A stretch of DNA of 64,000 nucleotides from Sphingomonas sp. CBMAI 2297 (GTDB lineage Bacteria > Pseudomonadota > Alphaproteobacteria > Sphingomonadales > Sphingomonadaceae), in NCBI RefSeq assembly GCF_029870595.1, contig NZ_JAPDIR010000005.1, positions 1 through 64,000 of the forward strand. Reading direction: 5' to 3'. Below, piece after piece: positions 17,708 to 26,625 of this stretch (the stretch's first letter is position 1; every line of letters begins with the position of its first letter). The position numbers and the translations under genes are program-made. The notes under the pieces are model-generated. The model had not been told where the DNA came from. It saw nothing but the letters and a program-made list of their open reading frames with translations, and did no database searches.

Positions 17708-18706
17708 TCAGCCCAGCTTCTCGGCGGCCAGTTCCTTCAGGTCCACCTCGGCGCGGGCGCCGTAATGCTGGATGATCTCGGCGGCGCAGAGCGCGCCCAG
17801 GCGCAGCGAGTCCCGCACCGAGCGGCCCTGGGCCTGGCCGTGGAGGAAGCCCGCCGCGAACATGTCGCCCGCGCCGGTGGTGTCGACCAGCCGGGCGATC
17901 GGCTCGGCCGGAACCTCGACGCGCTCGCCGCCGACCAGCGCGATCGCGCCCTTCTCGCTGCGAGTGACGACCAGCACCGGCACCTTGCCGTGCAGGTGCT
18001 GCACCGCCGCCTCGAACGCCTCGCGCTCGCACAGCGCCAGCAGCTCGTTCTCGTTGGCGAACAGGATATCGATCATCCCGTCCTCGATCAGCTTGCGGAA
18101 ATCGTCGCCATGGCGCGAGATGCAGAACACGTCGGACAGAGTGAAGGCCACCTTGCGGCCGGCGGCGCGGGCGATCTCGATCGCCTTGCGCATCGCGGCG
18201 CGCGGCTCCTCGGGATCCCACAGATAGCCCTCGAGATACAGGATCGCGCCATTGGCGATCAGCTGCTCGTCGAGCGCCGAGGCCGGCAGGAACTGCGAGG
18301 CGCCGAGGAACGTGTTCATCGTGCGCTGCCCGTCGGGCGTGACGAAGATCAGGCAACGCGCGGTGGCGGGCTGGCCGGGGCGCACGGCAGTATCGAAGTC
18401 GACGCCGGCGGCGCGGATGTCGTGCGCGAAGACCTGGCCCAGCTGGTCGTCCGCCACCTGGCCGATGAACGCGGTCCGGCCGCCCAGCGCGGCGATGCCC
18501 GCCACGGTGTTCGCCGCCGAACCGCCCGAGATCTCGCGGCCCGGGCCCATCTTGGCATAGAGCGCGTCGGCGTCCTCGGGCGAGAAGATGAGCTGCATCG
18601 AGCCCTTGGCGACGCCGATCTCCTCGATGAAGCTGTCCTCGGCCTGGGCGAGGATGTCGACGATCGCGTTGCCGATGGCGACGACGTCATAAGTCGGGCT
18701 GGTCAA
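17708..18706 (-). CDS. PfkB-family carbohydrate/adenosine kinase
   Basis: A 332-residue ribokinase-fold enzyme. The N-terminal YDVVAIGNAIVDI, the mid-protein GGSAANTVAGIAALGG and the C-terminal DTTGAGDMFAAGFL with its catalytic Asp are intact; NENE supplies Mg contacts. The pattern fits the adenosine-kinase-like branch common in alphaproteobacteria. The start is taken as a TTG at 18704-18706, because GGAG lies seven bases upstream and the conserved fold begins at the fourth residue. A longer frame from 18763 would overlap the divergent neighbour and add a non-conserved leader. Confidence 0.82.
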   Translation of the reverse strand: MTSPTYDVVAIGNAIVDILAQAEDSFIEEIGVAKGSMQLIFSPEDADALYAKMGPGREISGGSAANTVAGIAALGGRTAFIGQVADDQLGQVFAHDIRAAGVDFDTAVRPGQPATARCLIFVTPDGQRTMNTFLGASQFLPASALDEQLIANGAILYLEGYLWDPEEPRAAMRKAIEIARAAGRKVAFTLSDVFCISRHGDDFRKLIEDGMIDILFANENELLALCEREAFEAAVQHLHGKVPVLVVTRSEKGAIALVGGERVEVPAEPIARLVDTTGAGDMFAAGFLHGQAQGRSVRDSLRLGALCAAEIIQHYGARAEVDLKELAAEKLG

Positions 18707-18762
18707 ACTGTTGCTCCAAAAAGATTGCGCCGCCGCCGTAGTGGCGGGCAATAGAGGATGCA

Positions 18763-19455
18763 ATGATTCACGCCTTCTTCCTGTCGCTGGGCCAGCTCTT
18801 CGACCGGCCGATCCTGGCGGTCTTCGTCAAGTCGGTGATCCTGACATTGGTGCTGTTCGCCGGGACGAGCGTCGGCCTGTGGTTCGGCATGCATGCGCTC
18901 GCCGACCGGATCGCGGCCTGGCTGGGGGGCTGGAGCGGCTCGGACGCCTTTGCCGACATCGCCACCATCCTGATCGTGCTCGTCGCCCATTGGCTGATGT
19001 TCCGCGCCATCGCGGTGGCGGTGATCGGCATCTTCGCCGACGAAGTGGTCGCCGCGGTGGAGCGGAAACACTATCCCGGCGCCCATGCCCAGGCGCACGA
19101 CCTGCCCTTTGGCCGCGCGCTGGCGATGGGCCTGGGCTCGGCGCTGCGGCTGATCGGCGTGAACCTGCTGCTCTCGCCGCTATATCTGATCCTGCTCGTC
19201 ACCGGCGTCGGCACGGCGCTGGCCTTTTTCCTGGTCAACAGCTGGCTGCTCGGCCGCGACCTGGGCGACATGGTCGCGGCCCGGCACATGCGGCGCGACG
19301 AATTGCGCGGCTGGCGGCGGCGCACCGGCATCAGCCGCTTCGCGCTGGGCGCCGCGGGCACCGGGCTGTTCCTCGTCCCGATTTTGAACCTGGTCGCCCC
19401 GGTGCTCGGAGCCGCGATGGCCACCCATGCATTTCACCGCGGGAGGCGGGCATGA
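18763..19455 (+). CDS. EI24/CysZ-like integral membrane protein
   Basis: A 230-residue protein with about four long hydrophobic helices and the LLLSPLYLILLVTGVGTALA segment typical of EI24-domain (CysZ-like) proteins. C-terminal motifs are NSWLLGRDLGDMVAARHM and FLVPILNLVAPVLGAAMATH. CysZ is a sulfate transporter; other EI24 proteins are uncharacterised, and no sulfate assimilation gene is adjacent. The stop overlaps the next start (ATGA), so the lipoprotein gene is translationally coupled. Confidence 0.82.
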   Translation: MIHAFFLSLGQLFDRPILAVFVKSVILTLVLFAGTSVGLWFGMHALADRIAAWLGGWSGSDAFADIATILIVLVAHWLMFRAIAVAVIGIFADEVVAAVERKHYPGAHAQAHDLPFGRALAMGLGSALRLIGVNLLLSPLYLILLVTGVGTALAFFLVNSWLLGRDLGDMVAARHMRRDELRGWRRRTGISRFALGAAGTGLFLVPILNLVAPVLGAAMATHAFHRGRRA

Positions 19456-19844
19456 AGAAACTCATCCTGATCGGAACGCTGGCGCTCGGCGCCTGTGGCG
19501 GAGGCGGCGTGATTCCGCCGCCGCGCGCCGGCTATGTCCCGGTGCCGAGCGCGCGGCCCGCGCCGGGCGGCGCGCCGATGCCCGCCAACCTCACCGCGAT
19601 CCATGGCGCCACCGCCCCGCGCCTGATCGCCCGCTTCGGCAAGCCCCAGCTCGACATGAGCGAAGGCACGGCGCGCAAGCTCCAGTTCGCGGGCCCGATC
19701 TGCGTGCTCGACACCTATCTCTATCCCCAGGGCCGCGGCGAGCCGGTGGTCACCCATGTCGACGCCCGCCAGCGCGACGGCCGCCCGATCGACGAAGCGA
19801 GCTGCGTCGCCGCGCTCAGCGGCGGGCGCTCCGGCGGACGGTGA
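19452..19844 (+). CDS. Small lipoprotein
   Basis: A 130-residue protein with a lipoprotein signal MKKLILIGTLALGACGGGG (lipobox LGAC). The mature part starts with a Pro-rich linker, then a compact domain with two cysteines (GPICVLDTYLYP and EASCVAALSG) likely to form a disulfide. The phrase LIARFGKPQLDMSEGTARKLQF resembles the SmpA/OmlA-like fold in layout, but that is a guess. It is coupled to both neighbours by four-base overlaps (ATGA and GTGA). Confidence 0.75.
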   Translation: MKKLILIGTLALGACGGGGVIPPPRAGYVPVPSARPAPGGAPMPANLTAIHGATAPRLIARFGKPQLDMSEGTARKLQFAGPICVLDTYLYPQGRGEPVVTHVDARQRDGRPIDEASCVAALSGGRSGGR

Positions 19845-20614
19845 GCGACACGGTGCATCGCGCCGCCGCGGCGGGCTATGCGACCTCGGCCGACACCTAT
19901 GCCGCGGGCCGGCCGGACTATCCGGCCGAAGTCGGCCCCTGGCTGCACGACACGCTGGGCCTGGGGCCCGGGCGCACGGCGCTCGAGGTCGGCGCGGGCA
20001 CCGGCAAGTTCCTGCCGCGCCTGATCGAGACCGGGGCGCGAGTGATGGCGCTGGAGCCGGTGGACGCGATGCGCGACCTCCTCGCCGCACGCTATCCGCA
20101 GGTGGTCGCGATCACCGGCACCGCCCAGGCGATTCCGCTCGACGACGCCAGCGTCGACGCTCTGGTCTGCGCCCAGTCCTTCCATTGGTTCGCCGACCGG
20201 GCCGCGCTCGACGAAATGCGCCGGGTGCTGCGCCCCGGCGGCACCCTCGGCCTGATCTGGAACGTCCGCGACGAGCGCGTGCCCTGGATGGCCGCGCTGG
20301 AGACGCTGGTCGAGCCCTATGCCGGCGACGCGCCGCGCTATCGCAGCCGCGCCTGGCGCAAGCTGTTCCCGGCGGACGGCTTCGCGGCGCTGCCCGAGCG
20401 GCGCGTGCCCCATGCCCATGTCGGCGATCCCGAGCGAGTGATCGTCGACCGCACGCTCTCGGTGAGCTTCGTCGCGGCGCTGCCGCCGGCCGAGCGGGCG
20501 AAGATCGCGGCCAAGGTCCGCGCGCTGATCGCCGCCACGCCCGAGCTCGCCGGCCGCGATGCCATATCCTTCCCCTATGAGACGCGGATGTTCGCCTGGC
20601 GCCGCACGGGCTAG
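19841..20614 (+). CDS. Class I SAM-dependent methyltransferase
   Basis: A 257-residue methyltransferase. Motif [16 protein letters not shown], binds SAM, and [11 protein letters not shown] provides the acidic residue for the ribose; motif IV ([13 protein letters not shown]) and [13 protein letters not shown] follow. The HWF after motif IV is typical of the UbiE/trans-aconitate-like group acting on small molecules. The start is a GTG at 19841 overlapping the previous stop; no ATG lies before motif I. It converges on queG with a four-base overlap at the stops. Confidence 0.87.
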   Translation: MSDTVHRAAAAGYATSADTYAAGRPDYPAEVGPWLHDTLGLGPGRTALEVGAGTGKFLPRLIETGARVMALEPVDAMRDLLAARYPQVVAITGTAQAIPLDDASVDALVCAQSFHWFADRAALDEMRRVLRPGGTLGLIWNVRDERVPWMAALETLVEPYAGDAPRYRSRAWRKLFPADGFAALPERRVPHAHVGDPERVIVDRTLSVSFVAALPPAERAKIAAKVRALIAATPELAGRDAISFPYETRMFAWRRTG

Positions 20615-21660
20615 CCGATGGCCAGCCGCGCCAGCGCCCAGCCCGCCGCCTCGCGCACCGTCTCGTCGGGATCGTCGAGCAGCGCCCGCACCGGCCCGAT
20701 CAACGCAGCACTGCCGCTATTGCCCGCCGCGATCAAGCAGTTGCGCATCATCCGGTCCCGTCCGATCCGCTTGATCGGCGAGCCCGAGAACACTTCGCGA
20801 AACCCGGCATCGTCGAGCGCGAGCAGATCCGCCAGCGCCGGCACGGTCAGCTCCGCGCGCGGCGCGAAGGCCAGGTTCGCCTGGGCGGCATGGGCGAACT
20901 TGTTCCAGGGGCACACCGCCAGGCAATCGTCGCAGCCATAGATGCGGTTGCCGATCCCCGCGCGGAATTCCTCCGGGATCGGCCCCTTGTGCTCGATCGT
21001 CAGGTACGAGATGCAGCGCCGCGCATCGAGCCGATAGGGCGCCGGGAACGCATCGGTCGGGCAGGCCGTCTGGCAGGCGTCGCAGCTGCCGCAAGTGGTG
21101 CGCACCGGCGCGTCGGGCGCCAGTTCCAGCGTGGTGTAGATCGCGCCCAGGAACAGCCAGCTGCCATGGCTGCGGCTCACCAGATTGGTATGCTTGCCCT
21201 GCCAGCCCAGCCCCGCCGCCTCGGCCAGCGGCTTCTCCATGACCGGCGCGGTATCGACGAACACCTTGAGCTCCGCGCCAGGCGCGGCGCCGACCAGCCA
21301 GCGCCCCAGCTCCTTCAGCCGCCGCTTCATCACGTCGTGATAATCGGCGCCCTGGGCATAGGTGGAGATGCGGCCGATCCCGCCTTCCCCCGCCAGGGCG
21401 AGCGGATCGGTGCGCGGCGCATAGCTCATGCCAAGCGAGATCACCGACTTCACTTCGGGCCACAGCCCCGCCGGCCGCTCGCGGTGATGCGCGCGCTCCT
21501 CCATCCAGAGCATCGAGCCGTGGCGCCCCTCCTCCAGCCATTGGCGCAGCCGCTCGACGGTCTTGGGCGCGGCGTCGGCGCGCGCGATCCCGCAATCGGC
21601 GAACCCGATTTCCGCCGCTTTGGCCTTTATTCGCGCTTCCAGTGGCTTGTGCTGTTCCAC
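20611..21660 (-). CDS. queG: Epoxyqueuosine reductase
   Basis: A 349-residue QueG, the cobalamin-dependent last step of queuosine tRNA modification. Two [4Fe-4S] ferredoxin-type motifs are present: [12 protein letters not shown] and [10 protein letters not shown]. The N-terminal domain has [11 protein letters not shown] and YHDVMKRRL, which bind cobalamin and RNA. The C-terminal HEAT-like segment [17 protein letters not shown] is also typical. Length is normal. The gene converges on the methyltransferase gene. Confidence 0.93.
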   Translation of the reverse strand: MEQHKPLEARIKAKAAEIGFADCGIARADAAPKTVERLRQWLEEGRHGSMLWMEERAHHRERPAGLWPEVKSVISLGMSYAPRTDPLALAGEGGIGRISTYAQGADYHDVMKRRLKELGRWLVGAAPGAELKVFVDTAPVMEKPLAEAAGLGWQGKHTNLVSRSHGSWLFLGAIYTTLELAPDAPVRTTCGSCDACQTACPTDAFPAPYRLDARRCISYLTIEHKGPIPEEFRAGIGNRIYGCDDCLAVCPWNKFAHAAQANLAFAPRAELTVPALADLLALDDAGFREVFSGSPIKRIGRDRMMRNCLIAAGNSGSAALIGPVRALLDDPDETVREAAGWALARLAIG

Positions 21661-21690
21661 GCGGACCCGCTACCACGTTTTCGTGGTTTG

Positions 21691-21768
21691 CGGCACCAGC
21701 CCGCTCCCCACCCGGCCACCCATGGAATATTGCCGTCGGGTGGCCGAGTGGGGAGCGGGCTGGTGCCG
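21691..21768. repeat. Near-perfect long inverted repeat upstream of the ABC exporter
   Basis: Arms of 31 bases (21691-21721 and 21738-21768) match at 30 positions around a 16-base loop that contains AATATTGCCG. That loop decamer also occurs in the hisB-hisH element (10392-10401). The repeat lies in the 145-base gap between the queG start and the ABC ATPase start, so it could form a very stable hairpin in the ABC leader. Confidence 0.75.
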
Positions 21769-21805
21769 TCCTCGGCTTGGCCGAGACACTGATGGAGACA
21801 CTCTT

Positions 21806-22732
21806 TTGTCTGGCGAATTGGCCGTAAGCGCCCGGGGGCTCGTCAAATATTTCGGGGATCGGCGCGTCGTCGACGGCGTCGACATCGCGGTGCCCAAGGG
21901 CCTCGTCTATGGCGTGCTCGGCCCGAACGGCGCCGGCAAGACCACGACTCTGCGCATGCTGCTCGGCATCATCGAGCCGGACGAGGGCGCCCGCACCATG
22001 CTCGGCCGCACCCATCCGCGCGACGCCAGCGACCTGGTCGGCTATCTGCCCGAGGAGCGCGGCCTCTATCCCAACATGAAGTGCCGCGAGGCGATCGCCT
22101 TCATGGGCGCGCTGCGCGGCCTGCCCTGGGCGACGGGGCGCAAGCGCGCCGACACGCTGCTCGACAATGCCGGCCTCGGCCATGCCAAGGACGAGAAGAT
22201 CCGCAAGCTCTCCAAGGGCATGGCCCAGCTGGTCCAGCTGCTCGGCTCGGTGGTGCACGAGCCCGAGCTGCTCGTCCTCGACGAGCCTTTCTCCGGCCTC
22301 GACCCGGTCAACCAGGAAAAGCTCGAGAGGCTGATCCGGGCCGAGCGCGATCGCGGCGCGACCATCCTGTTCTCCACCCATGTCATGGCCCATGCCGAGC
22401 GCCTGTGCGACCGGCTGTCGATCATCGCCGGCGGCAAGGTGCGCTTCGAAGGCACGGTGAACGATGCCCGCGCGACGCTGCCGATGAAGGCGCACTACAC
22501 GCCGCACCATAATGTCGAGGGCGCGCGCGCCCTGCTTCCCGCCGATGCCGAGCGCGAAGGCGATGGCTGGCGCTTCACCCTGCCCGCCGGCGGCGTCGAA
22601 TCGCTGCTCGTGAAGCTGATCGACGGCGGCTATGGCGTCTCGGGCCTGTCGATCGAGCGGCCGGGACTGCACGACGCCTTTGTCCGGATCGTCGGCGCGG
22701 ATGCCCTCAGGGACCAGGAGGAAGCGGCGTGA
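21806..22732 (+). CDS. ABC exporter ATP-binding protein (NatA-like)
   Basis: A 308-residue ATPase. Walker A is GPNGAGKTTT, the Q-loop region is LVGYLPEERGLY, the signature is LSKGMAQ (a variant of LSGGQ) and Walker B is LLVLDEPFSGLDPVN. The C-terminal extension of about 80 residues is typical of NatA/YhaQ-like subunits. The start is a TTG at 21806 with GGAG eight bases upstream; no ATG lies before the first conserved strand. The stop overlaps the permease start (GTGA). NatAB exports sodium in Bacillus, but the cargo here is unknown. Confidence 0.87.
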   Translation: MSGELAVSARGLVKYFGDRRVVDGVDIAVPKGLVYGVLGPNGAGKTTTLRMLLGIIEPDEGARTMLGRTHPRDASDLVGYLPEERGLYPNMKCREAIAFMGALRGLPWATGRKRADTLLDNAGLGHAKDEKIRKLSKGMAQLVQLLGSVVHEPELLVLDEPFSGLDPVNQEKLERLIRAERDRGATILFSTHVMAHAERLCDRLSIIAGGKVRFEGTVNDARATLPMKAHYTPHHNVEGARALLPADAEREGDGWRFTLPAGGVESLLVKLIDGGYGVSGLSIERPGLHDAFVRIVGADALRDQEEAA

Positions 22733-23961
22733 GCAAGTTTTCGCGCATGCTGCGCCAGGCGCTGACGGTCGCCCGCCGCGACTTCACCGCCACGGTGTTC
22801 ACGCCCACTTTCCTGCTTTTCCTGCTCGCGCCGGTGCTGATGATCGGCTTCGGCACGGTCGGCGGGATCGGTGCCCAGTCGATCGTCGGCGACGATTCGC
22901 AGATGCGGATGGTGGTGATCGCGCCGCCCGCCCAGGCGCCGGTGCTGCTCGAGACCGACAAGCAGCTGCGCACCCTCTTCCCCAGGAAGAGCGAGCTGAT
23001 GCCGCCGCCGCTCACCATCGAGGCGCCGACCGGCGATCCCGCCGCCCAGGCGCGCGCCTATTTCGACAGCGACAAGGTCGATACCGCCGCGGTGCTCTAT
23101 GGCCCGCTCGACAGGCCGGACGTGCTCTATGCCAGCCGCGGCGCGACCGAGGCGCAGTTCCTCGCGCAGCTCGCCGAGCAGAGCCTGCGGGCGCAGAAGC
23201 TGGGCAGCGCCACGCCCACCAGCATCGTCACCCAGACGGTGGTGAAGCGCGGCCAGGGCTCGCCCAGCGGACGCGGCCAGGCCGCCTCGATCGGCGTGTT
23301 CGCGATGTTCTTCCTCACCCTGTTCCTCTCGGGCCAGGCCGTGGGCACCATGGCCGAGGAACGCTCGAACAAGGTGATCGAGATCCTGGCGGCGGCGGTG
23401 CCGCTGGAGAGCGTGTTCTTCGGCAAGCTGATCGGCATGTTCGGCGCCGCCGTGCTGTTCGTGCTGTTCTGGGCGACGATCATCATCAACGCGACGCGGC
23501 TGGTCCCGCCCGAGATCGCCGGCAACTTCCCCAGCCTCGTCGCAGCGATCGGCGCGCCTACCTATGCCCTGCTCTTCATCGCCTATTTCACCATGTCCTA
23601 CATGCTGCTCGGGGCGATGTTCCTCAGCATCGGCGCGCTGACCTCCACCCAGCGCGAGCTGCAGATGCTCTCGCTGCCGATCACCATCTTCCAGATGATG
23701 ATGTTCGGCCTGGCGCTCGGCGCGGCGACGCGGCCCGGCAGCTGGATCGAGACGGCGGCGCAGGTCTTCCCGTTCAGCTCGCCCTTCGCGATGATCGGGC
23801 TGGCGGGCAGCCAGCCGGCGATCTGGCCGCACCTGCTCGCGCTGGCCTGGCAGGCGCTGTGGGTGGCGATCATCATCACGGTGGGCGCGCGGGTGTTCCG
23901 CCGCGGCGTGCTCAAATCGGGCAGCCCCAAGCGCCGGACGAAGATCGAGGCGGTGGCATAG
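22729..23961 (+). CDS. ABC exporter permease (NatB/ABC-2 type)
   Basis: A 410-residue membrane subunit with one N-terminal helix (about residues 25-45), a large extracytoplasmic domain (about 50-180) and five to six C-terminal helices, the ABC-2 layout seen in NatB and YhaP. GTMAEERSNKVIEILAAAVP marks the coupling-helix region. The start is a GTG at 22729 overlapping the ATPase stop. It ends in basic sequence (PKRRTKIEAVA). It forms a two-gene exporter with the preceding ATPase. Confidence 0.87.
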   Translation: MSKFSRMLRQALTVARRDFTATVFTPTFLLFLLAPVLMIGFGTVGGIGAQSIVGDDSQMRMVVIAPPAQAPVLLETDKQLRTLFPRKSELMPPPLTIEAPTGDPAAQARAYFDSDKVDTAAVLYGPLDRPDVLYASRGATEAQFLAQLAEQSLRAQKLGSATPTSIVTQTVVKRGQGSPSGRGQAASIGVFAMFFLTLFLSGQAVGTMAEERSNKVIEILAAAVPLESVFFGKLIGMFGAAVLFVLFWATIIINATRLVPPEIAGNFPSLVAAIGAPTYALLFIAYFTMSYMLLGAMFLSIGALTSTQRELQMLSLPITIFQMMMFGLALGAATRPGSWIETAAQVFPFSSPFAMIGLAGSQPAIWPHLLALAWQALWVAIIITVGARVFRRGVLKSGSPKRRTKIEAVA

Positions 23962-24044
23962 CCGCACCGATATTTCCACGGGGGAAGGAATGCAGGCGGC
24001 GGCTCGCATCGCTGAATGGCAGCCCCGCCTAAGCCCTTTACAAC

Positions 24045-24070
24045 GTCATCCCCGCCTGCGCGGGGACGAC
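24045..24070. repeat. REP-like hairpin (GTCATCCCC family)
   Basis: A 26-base palindrome starting GTCATCCCCGCC and ending GGGGACGAC, between the exporter and the P450. Close relatives lie at 27654-27679, 33534-33558 and 36164-36189. Confidence 0.6.
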
Positions 24071-24110
24071 GAGTATTTGTGCGATGCCCTCGCCCCGGCC
24101 GCCTCTCGCT

Positions 24111-24128
24111 ATTGACACTTCTGTCAAT
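24111..24128. promoter_or_regulatory. Perfect palindromic operator overlapping a TTGACA box
   Basis: Seven-base arms ATTGACA and TGTCAAT flank a CTTC spacer, 38 bases before the P450 start. The left arm contains TTGACA (24112-24117), a consensus -35 box; no good -10 is visible at the usual spacing. The symmetry suits a dimeric repressor such as a TetR- or GntR-family protein. No regulator gene is adjacent. Confidence 0.55.
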
Positions 24129-24165
24129 TAGGCGTTTCCTTCCGGCAAACGCCAGGAGAGGCAGT

Positions 24166-25401
24166 ATGGCTACGCTTATGACCGAAGCCGGAATCCCCGA
24201 AGCCGTCGATCCGCTCGACGTCAGCCGGCCCGAACTCTACCGCGACGATGTGTGGCAGGCGCCGTTCCGCGAGCTGCGCGCGCGGGGCGGGATCTATCAT
24301 TGCGAGAATAGCGGCTTCGGCCCCTATTGGTCGATCGCCACCTACAAGCCGATCGTCCAGGTCGAATCGCTGCCCGACATCTTCTCGTCCGAGGCCGGCG
24401 GCATCACCATCGCCGACATACAGGAAGGCGATATCAAGATGCCGATGTTCATCGCGATGGACCGGCCCAAGCATACCGACCAGCGCCGCACCGTCGCCCC
24501 CGCCTTCACGCCGAGCGAGATGGTGCGGATGAGCGACAATATCCGCATGCGCACTGCCGAGATCCTCGATTCGCTGCCCGTCGGCCGGGAATTCGACTGG
24601 GTCGACAGCGTCTCGATCGAGCTGACCACCCAGATGCTCGCGCTGCTGTTCGACTTTCCCTGGGAAGAGCGGCGCAAGCTCACCTATTGGTCGGACTGGG
24701 CGGGCGATATCGAGATCGCCAAGGATCCCGTGCGCAAGGAGGAGCGGCGCCAGATCCTGTTCGAATGCGCCGCCTATTTCGGCAATCTCTGGCAGGGCAA
24801 GCTGGGCAAGGAGCCGAGGCCCGACCTGATCTCGATGATGATCCATTCGGACGCGATGAGCCATATGGACCAGATGGAGTTCCTCGGGAACCTGATCCTG
24901 CTGATCGTCGGCGGCAACGACACGACGCGCAACTCGATGAGCGCCTATGCCTGGGGGCTCGAGCAATTCCCCGATTCGCGCGCGAAGCTCGAGGCGGATC
25001 CGGGCCTGATCGGCAACGCCACGCAGGAGATCATCCGCTGGCAGACGCCGCTCGCGCACATGCGCCGCACCGCGACGCAGGATACCGAGCTGGACGGCCA
25101 CAAGATCCGCGCGGGCGACAAGCTCGGCCTCTGGTATCTCTCGGCCAATCGCGACGAGAGCATCTTCCCCGATGCCGACCGGATCATCGTCGACCGCGAG
25201 AATGCCCGGCGCCACCTCGCCTTCGGCCACGGCATCCATCGCTGCGTGGGCGCGCGGCTGGCCGAGCTGCAGATCGGCATCCTGATGGAGGAGATGGCGA
25301 AGCGCCGCCTGCGCGCGAACGTGCTGCGCCAGCCCGAGCGCGTCGCCGCCTGCTTCGTCCACGGCTACAAGAAGATGGCGGTAGAGCTGACGCGCTATTG
25401 A
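24166..25401 (+). CDS. Cytochrome P450, CYP153-like
   Basis: A 411-residue soluble P450. The I-helix oxygen-activating motif is GGNDTTRN, the ExxR motif is EIIRW, and the heme ligand is Cys360 in FGHGIHRCVG. Several stretches match the CYP153 alkane and fatty-acid terminal hydroxylase group: AMDRPKHTDQRR, GGNDTTRNSMS, AHMRRTAT and FGHGIHRCVGARLAELQ. The assignment to CYP153 is by recalled motif similarity only. No ferredoxin or reductase gene is adjacent, so partners must be encoded elsewhere. The ATG at 24166 has GGAGAG five bases upstream, which excludes an upstream ATG at 24016. Confidence 0.85.
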   Translation: MATLMTEAGIPEAVDPLDVSRPELYRDDVWQAPFRELRARGGIYHCENSGFGPYWSIATYKPIVQVESLPDIFSSEAGGITIADIQEGDIKMPMFIAMDRPKHTDQRRTVAPAFTPSEMVRMSDNIRMRTAEILDSLPVGREFDWVDSVSIELTTQMLALLFDFPWEERRKLTYWSDWAGDIEIAKDPVRKEERRQILFECAAYFGNLWQGKLGKEPRPDLISMMIHSDAMSHMDQMEFLGNLILLIVGGNDTTRNSMSAYAWGLEQFPDSRAKLEADPGLIGNATQEIIRWQTPLAHMRRTATQDTELDGHKIRAGDKLGLWYLSANRDESIFPDADRIIVDRENARRHLAFGHGIHRCVGARLAELQIGILMEEMAKRRLRANVLRQPERVAACFVHGYKKMAVELTRY

Positions 25402-25480
25402 GGGCGCGATTTGCGGAAGGGGTGCAACCTTTCCCCGCTCTCATACGAACCTATATCGTCGCAATAACGAGAGGTTCGCC

Positions 25481-25966
25481 ATGCATACCGACCGCCGCGC
25501 CTTTCTCGCCGTCGCCGGCATCGGCGCCTTCACCGCCGCGTGCGGTGGCGGCGCGCCCGCCGAAGCCGCGCAGAAGTTCGAATTCACGCTCACCGATGCG
25601 GAATGGAAGAAGCGGCTGAGCCCGCTAGCCTATCAGGTGCTCCGCCAGGGCGCGACCGAGCGGGCCTTCACCAGCCCGCTCAACAAGGAGCACCGCGCCG
25701 GCACCTTCGCCTGCGCCGGCTGCGCGTTGCCGCTCTATGCCTCCTCGACCAAGTTCGACAGCGGCACCGGCTGGCCGAGCTTCTGGCAGCCGCTGCCCAG
25801 GGCAGTGATCACCCGCGCCGACAATTCGCTCGGCATGCGCCGCACCGAGGTGCTGTGCCGGCGCTGCGGCGGGCATCTCGGCCATGTCTTCGACGACGGG
25901 CCGCCGCCCACCGGCAAGCGCTATTGCATGAACGGCGCGGCGCTGGCGTTCGTGGCGAAAGGATAG
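25481..25966 (+). CDS. msrB: Exported peptide-methionine (R)-S-oxide reductase
   Basis: A 161-residue MsrB that reduces methionine-R-sulfoxide in proteins. The zinc-binding pairs are CAGC and CRRC, the GTGWPSFWQP and GHLGHVFDDGP motifs are intact, and the catalytic Cys is in RYCMNGAAL. The N-terminus combines a twin-arginine-like signal (DRRAFLAVAGIGAFTAA) with a Cys directly after, so it is probably an exported lipoprotein acting in the periplasm. The family mostly has RYCINS; the MNG variant does not remove the nucleophile. Confidence 0.9.
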   Translation: MHTDRRAFLAVAGIGAFTAACGGGAPAEAAQKFEFTLTDAEWKKRLSPLAYQVLRQGATERAFTSPLNKEHRAGTFACAGCALPLYASSTKFDSGTGWPSFWQPLPRAVITRADNSLGMRRTEVLCRRCGGHLGHVFDDGPPPTGKRYCMNGAALAFVAKG

Positions 25967-26011
25967 CCCCCTTCCATTCCCCTCCCTGGAAGAGAGGGGA
26001 GCGAACAGGAA

Positions 26012-26040
26012 AAGGCCCGGGCGATGCCGGGCCTTCGCGT
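26012..26040. terminator. Weak intrinsic terminator between convergent genes
   Basis: Nine-base arms AAGGCCCGG / CCGGGCCTT around a GCGATG loop are followed by TTCGCGTTT. It lies between msrB and the convergent CHAP gene. The T-run is broken, so efficiency is uncertain. Confidence 0.5.
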
Positions 26041-26058
26041 TTCAGCCTGTCGAAGCGA

Positions 26059-26625
26059 TCAGCCCGCGTCGGGCGTCTCGTTCTTCGCTTCCGCCATCAG
26101 GTCGCTGAGGTCGAGGTCGAGCGACGGCTTGAAATCGTCGTCGATGTCGTGCGGCGCGCCGCCCGAATAGATGAAGCCGTTGACCGGATAGACCGAAGTG
26201 CCGAGGCCGCCCATCGGCGCGAACCACACTTTCACTTCGCTCCAGTCGCCTTCGGGCGAGACGTCGACGGCGCGGACGTTGCGCTCGATGCCGCCGGCGC
26301 GCGACCAGTTGGCATGGGTGAGCAGCACTTCACGATCGCTGACGACCTGGCTTACCATCGCGACATGGCCGAGCGGCATGCGGGCCGTGCGCTGGAACGA
26401 CATCACCGAACCGACCTTCGGAGTCTCGCCGCGCTGATAGCGACCGGCGGCCTGCGACCACCAGGTCCAGGCATTGCCGTGAATGTTCACGCCGGAGATT
26501 TCGCGGGCATAGGGCGCGCACTGCCAGAAGGTACGGCCCTTGGCCGAAGCCGCCTGGGGGGCGGCCATCATCAGGGTGCAAACAGCCATCAGCGCGAAAC
26601 GCGCTGCGAAAACACGGAAATTCAT
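26059..26625 (-). CDS. Secreted CHAP-domain amidase/endopeptidase
   Basis: A 188-residue protein with a signal peptide ending PQAASA, followed by a CHAP domain: the catalytic Cys is in WQCAPYAREISG and the His is in LGHVAMVSQV. CHAP enzymes cut peptide bonds in peptidoglycan. A Trp/Gly-rich strand (GNAWTWWSQAAGRY) fits the fold. The C-terminal tail is acidic (DIDDDFKPSLDLDL) and probably flexible. It may act in cell-wall remodelling. Confidence 0.83.
   Translation of the reverse strand: MNFRVFAARFALMAVCTLMMAAPQAASAKGRTFWQCAPYAREISGVNIHGNAWTWWSQAAGRYQRGETPKVGSVMSFQRTARMPLGHVAMVSQVVSDREVLLTHANWSRAGGIERNVRAVDVSPEGDWSEVKVWFAPMGGLGTSVYPVNGFIYSGGAPHDIDDDFKPSLDLDLSDLMAEAKNETPDAG

Noticed and set aside
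17708..18763. Longer adenosine-kinase-like frame starting at 18763
   Set aside because: The first 19 residues lack conservation, and the TTG at 18706 has a good ribosome binding site and the expected N-terminus.
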